From: Micavibrio_C sp964577255
GTDB lineage: Bacteria; Pseudomonadota; Alphaproteobacteria; Micavibrionales; Micavibrionaceae
DNA length: 8,895 nucleotides
Assembly (NCBI GenBank): GCA_964577255.1
Contig: CAZNYM010000060.1
Coordinates: 1 to 8,895 of the forward strand
Direction: 5' to 3'
Shown: piece by piece, positions 1 to 5,134 of the stretch
How positions within the stretch are numbered: the stretch's first letter is position 1
Layout: every line of letters starts with the position of its first letter
Notes under the pieces: generated by a model
Told to the model about the DNA's origin: nothing
Databases searched by the model: none
Seen by the model: only the letters and a program-made list of their open reading frames with translations
Made by a program: the position numbers and the translations under genes

Positions 1-299
1 CTGATAAGCTCGCGGGCCTGGCGCCGGGCAGGGTCACCGCCCAGGGCGCGCAGATCAGCAAGCCAGGAAAAATCGTGCGGCGCGGCCGCGACATCGCCGT
101 CATAACACGCCGCCTGCCAGAACGGTTCGGGCACGGCGGCGCACAGCGCGCGCCCCGTGTCGGCCTGGCCGGGCCACAGCGCACGCAGCGCCACCACCAG
201 CCCTTCGGGCACGTCGTGGCCGAGGCTCATGTCGTAAATGAAGCTGCCGCAGGCAAAATGATGCAAGCGCTGGCGCAGGAGCGCAGGCAGGAGTTTCAT
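1..299 (-). CDS. Heparinase II/III family protein, N-terminal part (cut by window edge)
   Basis: Translating the minus strand from the ATG at 299 gives an uninterrupted frame of 99 codons that runs off the left edge. It begins MKLLPALLRQRLHH and ends near HDFSWLADLRALGGDPARRQ. The F-x-WL-x-DLRA-x-GGD-x-AR pattern resembles the N-terminal region of alphaproteobacterial heparinase II/III-type proteins. These are predicted polysaccharide lyases often found just downstream of rpe. The catalytic alpha/alpha barrel and lyase domain would lie outside the window, so activity cannot be judged. The ATG overlaps the rpe stop codon as ATGA, which indicates translational coupling. The visible part has no obvious signal peptide. 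The family call comes from remembered similarity plus gene order. Confidence 0.7.
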   Translation of the reverse strand, partial: MKLLPALLRQRLHHFACGSFIYDMSLGHDVPEGLVVALRALWPGQADTGRALCAAVPEPFWQAACYDGDVAAAPHDFSWLADLRALGGDPARRQARELI

Positions 300-967
300 G
301 GACCGTCCCCCCGCAGCGTTTTTATGTGCGTGGCATAGGAAGCCGGGCCGTCGCGGAACACCGCCGTGCCGGCCACCAGTACATCGGCGCCCGCCGCTAC
401 CGCCGCGCGCGCGGTCTGCGGGTTGATCCCGCCATCGACCTCAAGGTCTATCATACGGCCGGCGGCATCGATTTTCCTGCGCACAGCCTCGATTTTGTAT
501 TCAAGCGGAATATAGGCCTGGCCGCCAAAGCCGGGATTGACGGTCATGACCAGAATCAGGTCGGCCAGCTCCATGACATGGTCGATTTCATCCACCGGCG
601 TCGCCGGGTTGAGCGCCACGCCCGCGCGCTTGCCCAGCGCCTTGATAGATTGTAGCGTGCGGTGCAGATGCGGACCCGCTTCCGGATGGACGGTGATGAT
701 GTCGGCCCCGGCCTGGGCGAACGCCTCGATGTACGGATCGGCGGGCGCGATCATCAGATGGACATCCATCACCTTTTTGGTGTGCGGCCGCAGCGACTTC
801 ACCACCACCGGACCGATGGTGAGGTTGGGCACGAAATGCCCGTCCATGACATCGACATGGATATAATCCGCACCGGCGGCGTCGAGCGCACGCACTTCCT
901 CGCCCAGCCGGGAAAAGTCGGCCGAGAGAATCGAGGGGGCTATGCGGACAGGCTGTTTGCTTGCCAT
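296..967 (-). CDS. rpe: Ribulose-phosphate 3-epimerase
   Basis: This cytosolic TIM-barrel enzyme interconverts D-ribulose 5-phosphate and D-xylulose 5-phosphate in the pentose phosphate and Calvin pathways. The 223 residues match the usual length and carry all family landmarks in order: IAPSILSADF at 9-18, HVDVMDGHFVPN at 37-48, DVHLMI at 68-73, GVALNPATP at 116-124, VMTVNPGFGGQ at 140-150, EVDGGIN at 176-182 and LVAGTAVF at 197-204. The metal and catalytic positions H37, D39, H70 and D178 are intact. The start at 967 puts the first barrel strand at the usual distance from the N-terminus. The Shine-Dalgarno sequence before it is poor. It lies 108 bases after the metallopeptidase gene, and its TGA overlaps the next ATG. 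Confidence 0.97.
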   Translation of the reverse strand: MASKQPVRIAPSILSADFSRLGEEVRALDAAGADYIHVDVMDGHFVPNLTIGPVVVKSLRPHTKKVMDVHLMIAPADPYIEAFAQAGADIITVHPEAGPHLHRTLQSIKALGKRAGVALNPATPVDEIDHVMELADLILVMTVNPGFGGQAYIPLEYKIEAVRRKIDAAGRMIDLEVDGGINPQTARAAVAAGADVLVAGTAVFRDGPASYATHIKTLRGDGP

Positions 968-1075
968 AAAATCTAAAGTTCTTGATTAGGAAAAATATTG
1001 CGCGGGGGCGAACCCTGAATGACCAATATAGCAAACTGTGGATAGTTTGCCCATGGGGATATTGGCGCTCTCTAT
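968..1075 (-). promoter_or_regulatory. rpe upstream region
   Basis: These 108 bases separate the metallopeptidase stop from the rpe start and form the probable rpe leader. AT-rich stretches that could supply a -10 box occur on the minus strand (TATATT near 1057-1062, CAATAT near 989-994). None has a convincing -35 box at 16-18 bases, so I do not call a promoter. The large inverted repeat listed separately occupies 1023-1065. Confidence 0.4.
1023..1065. repeat. Two-stem inverted repeat between metallopeptidase gene and rpe
   Basis: The outer arms CCAATAT (1023-1029) and ATATTGG (1059-1065) are perfect reverse complements. Inside them GCAAACT (1031-1037) and AGTTTGC (1044-1050) form a second perfect 7-bp stem around a 6-base loop. 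One unpaired base on one side and eight on the other separate the stems. No T-run follows on either strand within about ten bases, so it does not look like an intrinsic terminator. It could be an RNA-stabilising or processing hairpin in the 3' UTR of the gene upstream, or an operator-like site for rpe. Confidence 0.7.
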
Positions 1076-2629
1076 TTAATGCGGGAACAGCTGGCGCCCG
1101 GCCAGCATCCGCCGCGCGGGCGGCAGATCGGCCGCCAGCTGCCGCAGCACCTCGGGCAGGATCACGAGATTCCTGTGCGCCGCCCAGCGCGTATCGATAT
1201 CGCCGCTCCCCAGTTCCGCGCGCAAACTGTCCTTGAGTGCGCCGTAAGCGCTGACGAGGCTCAGGTCACTCGCCTCCGCCCCGCCCGCCTGTTCATGGAG
1301 CCGGATTTTTAGCGCCGCTGCGCGTTTTTGCTTCTCGTCGGGCGACTCGGCCGCCTTCGGGCTATCGCCTTCTTTAATGGTAATGAAATTTTCCGGACGC
1401 AGAAGCGGCAGGCGCGCGGACGGGATATCGAGAAGCTGGCGCGCCGCCTGTTCCATCTGGTTCTGCAGGTCGAGTGCGGCGGCATAGTAAGAAAAAAGCG
1501 GCGAGTCCGGCGGCATGTTGGCCCAGGCGGATAGATCGTAACGGCTTTTGAACATGTGCATAAGGGGGATGATCGTGTCTTCGGGTGCAAGTGCGTTCTT
1601 CTCCACCAGATCGTGGCTCAATTCGAGAATCCCCTGCAGGCTCATGGCGCGCAGCGCTGCGACCCCACGTGCGTCGATCTCTTTCTGCGCCGCGCGCAAA
1701 CCGCTGTGCAGAAGATATGCGTAATTCATGTAGTGCCTGAAATCATCCTCCTTAAAAACCTGCACTGTGTAAGGTCCCTCCATGGCGGCGGTGACCAGGC
1801 GTTCTGCCGCGCGATATTCCGCCACGCGGGCATAACCGTCCCTTGCCAGCATCAGCGTGGCGAAGATATCGGAAAACATTTCCGATTTATGCCTTATGCC
1901 GAGCGCCTGCAGCCCTTTCGATTCCTGCGCGGAATAGAGTGGCTGCAGCAGATACCATTTATTGTAGCAATGCGCAATTTCATGGTATTCGACAAAGCGC
2001 CGCCAGACCTCCGGGTCAGGAAGCAGCCGCACTTTGATATCGGCATAGGGTTCACGCGTAACCCCCAGACGGACGCTGACCTGAGACTTCGTGCTTATAT
2101 CTGTGTACGCACCGAAGACCAGACACACTTCCTTTTCATCCGCGGTCGCAGAAACTCTCGATCTTCTATCCATATGCGCCAGCATCTGCGGCGGCAGGCC
2201 TTTATAGCGGCGGCTGATGGCGTAGCCGTAATCGGACAGGGGCGAGGTATCGATACTTTCATGGCTTTGCGCGACAAAAATCAGATCGGTCTTGGCCGTG
2301 ACGAAGAACGACAAAAGGGAGTCGAGAGCCTTCTTTCCTTCCCTGTCCAGATTTTCGTCGTACGGCGAGTAGCCGTTGAGCGCCATGTTCTGCTGGAACC
2401 AGTCGTGATCGACCGGCACCACGCGCACATCGGGCATGGCGCCCTCAAAGCGGCGGCGCAGCTTTTCGATCCGATCCGAATGCGCGGTCGGGGAAGGCCA
2501 GATGGTCAGGTGCCCGGCATCGAGCGTGCGGGCGATGAAATCCGGTCCGCCGTCGTCTACGGGTGCGCTCGCAGCCAGCGCGAACGTCAGGGCCAGGGCT
2601 GAAGATTTAAGAAAGGAACGCGCGCCCAT
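1076..2629 (-). CDS. Exported HEXXH zinc peptidase-like protein (gluzincin-like), unassigned family
   Basis: I do not recognise a named family for this 517-residue protein. Residues 1-22 look like a signal peptide: R4 and K8, then a hydrophobic run ALALTFALAA at 11-20. The cleavage site is unclear because the AxA at 20-22 is followed by Pro. HEIAH at 216-220 is a zinc-peptidase motif. Thirty residues later SEMFSDIFATL (249-259) closely resembles the third-ligand helix of thermolysin-type gluzincins (E-x-x-S-D-I-F-x-T-L), giving H216, H220 and E250 as likely zinc ligands and E217 as catalytic base. The rest looks helical. Residues 424-442 are charged and rich in Ala, Lys and Glu. It starts 5 bases after the chorismate mutase stop, so the two are probably co-transcribed. 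Substrate unknown; periplasmic location is inferred. Confidence 0.85.
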   Translation of the reverse strand: MGARSFLKSSALALTFALAASAPVDDGGPDFIARTLDAGHLTIWPSPTAHSDRIEKLRRRFEGAMPDVRVVPVDHDWFQQNMALNGYSPYDENLDREGKKALDSLLSFFVTAKTDLIFVAQSHESIDTSPLSDYGYAISRRYKGLPPQMLAHMDRRSRVSATADEKEVCLVFGAYTDISTKSQVSVRLGVTREPYADIKVRLLPDPEVWRRFVEYHEIAHCYNKWYLLQPLYSAQESKGLQALGIRHKSEMFSDIFATLMLARDGYARVAEYRAAERLVTAAMEGPYTVQVFKEDDFRHYMNYAYLLHSGLRAAQKEIDARGVAALRAMSLQGILELSHDLVEKNALAPEDTIIPLMHMFKSRYDLSAWANMPPDSPLFSYYAAALDLQNQMEQAARQLLDIPSARLPLLRPENFITIKEGDSPKAAESPDEKQKRAAALKIRLHEQAGGAEASDLSLVSAYGALKDSLRAELGSGDIDTRWAAHRNLVILPEVLRQLAADLPPARRMLAGRQLFPH

Positions 2630-2634
2630 GAAAA

Positions 2635-2946
2635 TTACGAGCCCGCGGCCTGCCTGCGCGCCTTCGCGGCATCGTCTTGCATCAGTTCTTCTTCAAGAGC
2701 ACAGCTGCGGTCGATCAGCAGCGTGTAGATCCGCCGCAACAGCTCGGGATCGACCCCCTTCTGCGCCCCGCGCGCGGCCGCGCGTTCGCGCACCTGCGCG
2801 ACCCGGTCGGGCAGGATGGCGGGAATGCCGTGCGCGCCCTTGAGGGCGGCCACTTCGCGGATGATATCCATCCGTTCGGCCAGCAGATCGACGATCCGGT
2901 CGTCGAGCGCGTCGATCCGCGCCCGGTAAGGTTTAAGAATTTCCAT
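2635..2946 (-). CDS. aroQ: Chorismate mutase, AroQ class
   Basis: This 103-residue all-helical enzyme would rearrange chorismate to prephenate, the entry to Phe and Tyr synthesis, in the cytosol. The frame stays open upstream to 3219, but the ATG at 2946 is chosen because it has a good Shine-Dalgarno sequence and begins exactly at the first AroQ helix. Aligned by eye with the E. coli CM domain, R8, R25, K36 and R48 correspond to active-site R11, R28, K39 and R51. E85 replaces Q88, as in the yeast enzyme. The counterparts of D48 and E52 appear to be L45 and V49, which is unusual. A PchB-like isochorismate pyruvate-lyase is an alternative but has no supporting context. The peptidase gene follows after 5 bases. 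Confidence 0.87.
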   Translation of the reverse strand: MEILKPYRARIDALDDRIVDLLAERMDIIREVAALKGAHGIPAILPDRVAQVRERAAARGAQKGVDPELLRRIYTLLIDRSCALEEELMQDDAAKARRQAAGS

Positions 2947-3046
2947 GCGTGTCTCCCTTTTTGTCTTTATACGCCATCGGCGGGGCCGGGCGGCAGGTTT
3001 TTTTGCTGCCCCGCAAAATTTTTCGTGACAAGCCGGCCTTTTCCAT
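2947..3046. promoter_or_regulatory. Divergent intergenic region, chorismate mutase side
   Basis: This stretch must hold the start signals of the minus-strand chorismate mutase operon and probably of the plus-strand leader-acetyltransferase operon. On the minus strand TATAAA (2966-2971) could be a -10 box but has no matching -35. On the plus strand GTGACA (3025-3030) resembles a -35 box but has no good -10. A 7-bp inverted repeat, GCGGGGC (2980-2986) and GCCCCGC (3008-3014), flanks a T7 run and could fold in the chorismate mutase leader. I cannot call a firm promoter. Confidence 0.4.
2953..2960 (-). promoter_or_regulatory. Ribosome binding site of chorismate mutase
   Basis: On the minus strand AAAGGGAG lies 6 bases before the ATG at 2946. 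It selects this start over in-frame upstream codons that would add an unrelated N-terminal extension. Confidence 0.7.
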
Positions 3047-3073
3047 GTTTTCCTTTGATGACGAAAGGAAAAC
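3047..3073 (+). promoter_or_regulatory. Hairpin covering the ribosome binding site of the leader ORF
   Basis: GTTTTCCTTT (3047-3056) and AAAGGAAAAC (3064-3073) form a perfect 10-bp stem with a 7-base loop. The 3' arm contains the only Shine-Dalgarno-like sequence (AAAGGA) of the ATG at 3076. A second TTTTCC at 3039-3044 could compete for the same arm. This would limit ribosome access to the leader ORF unless the stem is opened. Confidence 0.55.
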
Positions 3074-3075
3074 TG

Positions 3076-3183
3076 ATGTCTGTCTGGCATGCACAGCCCG
3101 CGAACACCCTGCCCTCCGGCATTTTTGCCGCCGAGGGTATGAACGGTCGCGCGTCCGCATGCACCGCACCGCCGACAGGCTGA
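3076..3183 (+). CDS. Possible 35-residue leader peptide
   Basis: ATG at 3076 follows AAAGGAAAA by a short spacer and opens a frame of 35 codons ending in TGA at 3181-3183. The product begins MSVWHAQPANTLPSG and ends CTAPPTG. About 70% of third positions are G or C, similar to neighbouring genes, so coding is plausible but a frame this short proves little. It has no membrane segment and resembles nothing I know. The last codons include Pro-Pro, a pair that slows ribosomes. The stop lies 126 bases before the acetyltransferase ATG, and the bases around it (GGCTGA, 3178-3183) can pair with the downstream leader. That position suits a regulatory leader peptide. Conservation in relatives would decide. 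Confidence 0.4.
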   Translation: MSVWHAQPANTLPSGIFAAEGMNGRASACTAPPTG

Positions 3184-3301
3184 TAAGGTTTTCCCCCGAA
3201 ACTGTTCAGCCCCCCGCAAAAAAGCGAAAGGCTGACAGACCTTCCCGAAATCCGTTGTTTTTCAGGACCTTCTTTTAGCCTTTCGTGAAAACCACGAAAG
3301 G
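3178..3301 (+). promoter_or_regulatory. Candidate translational attenuator or riboswitch-like leader of the acetyltransferase-transporter operon
   Basis: Five segments pair in mutually exclusive ways. Segment 1, GGCTGA (3178-3183, at the leader stop), can pair with TCAGCC (3206-3211) of segment 2. Segment 2 (3202-3211) can instead pair with GGCTGACAG (3230-3238) of segment 3, giving 9 bp with one bulged base. Segment 3, GCGAAAGGCTGA (3224-3235), can pair with segment 4, TTAGCCTTTCGT (3275-3286), over 12 positions with two G-U pairs. Segment 4 can pair with segment 5: CCTTTCGTG (3279-3287) with CACGAAAGG (3293-3301), a perfect 9-bp stem whose 3' arm includes most of the ribosome binding site. 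So 1:2 with 3:4 would leave the site free, and 2:3 with 4:5 would hide it. The pairings are directly visible; the regulatory function is inferred. Confidence 0.55.
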
Positions 3302-3303
3302 AG
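3297..3303 (+). promoter_or_regulatory. Ribosome binding site of the acetyltransferase, inside a hairpin arm
   Basis: AAAGGAG lies 6 bases before the ATG at 3310 and fixes that start. It is preferred over the ATG at 3285, which is in a different frame before the gap. Its first five bases form the 3' end of the perfect 9-bp stem 3279-3287/3293-3301, so the site would be masked when that hairpin forms. Confidence 0.75.
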
Positions 3304-3309
3304 AAAATT

Positions 3310-3941
3310 ATGGTTGCCCGCATAAAAAACCCTGTCCTGCTCGATGTGCCCGTGCCCGTCGAAACCCCGCGCCTTTTTCTGCGTCCGGTCATGCCGGGCG
3401 ATGGCGCCGCTTTGTTCGCCGCCAAGGAGGNNNNNNNNNNAAGGAGGAAAGCTGGGATTCCTTCAGCGCCTGGCTGACCTGGGCACATGAAAAACCGACA
3501 CTGGAAAAAGACGAGGAAAACGTCCGGCGCGGCTACGCCCGCTTCGTCCTGCGCGAGGATATCTGGCTGGTTGGCATCGACAAGGCCACGGGCATGCCCG
3601 TGATCTGGACCGGCCTGCACAACCCCGTCTGGGACATCCCGGCCGCTGGCATCGGTTACATGGTGCGAAAAAGCGCGCAAGGCCGCGGCTTTGCCACGGA
3701 AAGCACGAATGCGCTGCTGCGCTTCGCCTTCAATGCCCTGGGCATGAAGCGCGTCGCGATCGCGCATGCCGAAGGCAACGAGGCCAGCGCCGCGGTCATC
3801 CGCAAGCTCGGGTTTCATTTCGAGGCTTTCGAGAAATACGGCACCTATCTTCCAGACAGACGCGCCGTCAACAAGTTCAGCTACGCCCGCTTTGATGCAG
3901 ACGGGCTACCCGACCTTGCTGTAAAATGGGGGCCGCCATGA
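3310..3941 (+). CDS. GNAT N-acetyltransferase (RimJ/RimL type), interrupted by an assembly gap
   Basis: This predicted cytosolic enzyme would transfer acetyl from acetyl-CoA to an amine. The frame from the ATG at 3310 (MVARIKNPVL...) stops matching at the N10 run, and the family sequence continues 17 bases out of step. Removing the N run and one copy of the flanking repeat AAGGAGG restores one 204-residue protein, near the family norm. In that numbering ETPRLFLRPV (18-27) is the first strand, QGRGFATE (118-125) is acetyl-CoA motif A, and NEASAAVIRKLGF (151-163) is the C-terminal motif. The acceptor could be a ribosomal protein, an antibiotic or a metabolite. It overlaps the transporter gene as ATGA. 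That context, and the masked ribosome binding site, favour an inducible detoxification role, which is inference. Confidence 0.9.
3431..3440. other. Assembly gap of ten N, probably a false join
   Basis: The heptamer AAGGAGG occurs directly before the N run (3424-3430) and directly after it (3441-3447). Collapsing the two copies and the Ns removes 17 bases and joins the two halves of the acetyltransferase in frame as ...LFAAKEESWDSFSAW.... This suggests two contig ends that really overlapped by seven bases and were joined as if separated. The true sequence is probably 17 bases shorter here. Confidence 0.8.
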
Positions 3942-5134
3942 AACTTCTGGGAAACGATCCGGTCGACCGCAATATCCGCCTGCTTTTGCTCATGACCATG
4001 ATGCAGAACACGCTGTTCATCCTCCCGGTCATCGTCCCGTATTACCGGGACGAGATGGGCATCGGCTTTCGTGAATTCATGATCGCCGAGGCGTTTTTTG
4101 CCGCCACGGTGATCCTGATGGAAGTGCCGACAGGATGGCTGTCGGATGTATGGCACCGCAAGCGGACGATGATGCTGTCCTTCGTCATCTACATCCTGGG
4201 TTGTGCCGTTCTGCTGAACACCCAGGGCCTGGCGGGCGCGATCGCGGCACAGATGACCATCGGCGTCGCGATCAGCCTGCTTTCCGGTACCAACAGCGCG
4301 TTTTTATACGACACGCTGCTGGCCGCCGGAAGGCAGGATGAGTTCCGCCGCCTTGAAGGCCTGCGCCACGGCACCGGGTTTTACACGCTGGGGCTGGCGG
4401 CCATCGCGGGCGGCTCTCTTTATGCTGCCGACCACCGGCTGCCGATAGCCCTGATGCTTGTCGCCCAGATTTTCGCGCTGGTCACTGTCAGCCTGATGAC
4501 CGAGCCGGCCCGCGAAACCCACGCGCCGGAACGCCATCCGCTGCGCGATATGCTCGGGACCGTGCATTACGCCCTGCGCGGCCACCGCGAGGTGGGAGCA
4601 ATCATCGTGTTCGCCGGCATTACCTTCTGCGCCACCAAAATCGTGATGTGGTCGCAGCAGCCTTACTACATGATGATGAAGGTGCCGGAAATATGGTTTG
4701 GGCTCCTGAGCGCCATCGGCTTCCTGCTGGCAGGCTTGGGCGGGCATCTGGGCCATCATATCGACGGACGCCTGTCGAACATGGGCGTGATGCATGTCAT
4801 GCTGGGGGCAATCTGCGCGATCTGCTTTATCACCGCGCTTGTTCCAAGCCACGCCACCATGATGCTTTTAATGGCGGGCTCGATCATGTTCGGGATCGCT
4901 TTTCCGCGCGTGCAGAACGAACTGAATGCCCGCGTGGACTCGACCCGTCGCGCCACCATCTTGTCGACCATGTCGCTGATGGTCAGCCTGCTGTTCATCC
5001 CGCTCGGCAGTCTCGCCGGCATCGTGGCGGGGGCGTGGGACATCCGCGCCGCACTGTTTGCGCTCGGGGTGTTTACCGTGCTGGCGGGCGGTGGTGCGCT
5101 GGCTATGGCGTGGCGGAGGCGGCAAAGCGCCTGA
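3938..5134 (+). CDS. MFS transporter
   Basis: This 398-residue inner-membrane protein has about twelve hydrophobic segments, as in major facilitator superfamily carriers. Motif A is clear in the loop after the second segment: EVPTGWLSDVWHRKRTM at 62-78. SGTNSAFLYDTL at 116-127 resembles the segment seen in a drug-efflux-like MFS subgroup. After a charged central loop (about 188-217) the C-terminal half has six more segments and ends in WRRRQSA. The ATG at 3938 is preferred over the ATG at 3926 because it forms the ATGA overlap with the acetyltransferase stop and gives a natural MFS N-terminus. Co-translation with an acetyltransferase suggests export of a toxic compound or its acetylated form. 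Substrate and direction cannot be read from sequence. Its 3' end overlaps the convergent ceramidase-like gene by 32 bases. Confidence 0.93.
   Translation: MKLLGNDPVDRNIRLLLLMTMMQNTLFILPVIVPYYRDEMGIGFREFMIAEAFFAATVILMEVPTGWLSDVWHRKRTMMLSFVIYILGCAVLLNTQGLAGAIAAQMTIGVAISLLSGTNSAFLYDTLLAAGRQDEFRRLEGLRHGTGFYTLGLAAIAGGSLYAADHRLPIALMLVAQIFALVTVSLMTEPARETHAPERHPLRDMLGTVHYALRGHREVGAIIVFAGITFCATKIVMWSQQPYYMMMKVPEIWFGLLSAIGFLLAGLGGHLGHHIDGRLSNMGVMHVMLGAICAICFITALVPSHATMMLLMAGSIMFGIAFPRVQNELNARVDSTRRATILSTMSLMVSLLFIPLGSLAGIVAGAWDIRAALFALGVFTVLAGGGALAMAWRRRQSA

Noticed and set aside
1556..2602. 348-codon open frame on the plus strand
   Set aside because: Antisense to the signal-peptide-bearing peptidase gene; no domain pattern and no operon context.
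2980..3014. Inverted repeat GCGGGGC/GCCCCGC as a terminator
   Set aside because: No gene ends into it on either strand and the following T-run is preceded by AAAA. The loop is long and internal alternatives compete.
3047..3301. Inverted repeats as ends of a small mobile element
   Set aside because: The repeats are local hairpins around ribosome binding sites; there is no transposase, no matching long terminal repeats and no target duplication.
3184..3309. A known riboswitch class (guanidine, SAM-II, preQ1, fluoride, ZTP)
   Set aside because: None of the conserved aptamer cores I know is visible; only the expression-platform logic is.
2967..3818. 283-codon minus-strand frame across the intergenic region and the acetyltransferase
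   Set aside because: It opens only by crossing the N run and is antisense to clear GNAT motifs.
3926..3937. Upstream ATG as start of the MFS gene
   Set aside because: It would add only MGAA. The ATG at 3938 gives the ATGA overlap and is preceded by a G-run at suitable distance.
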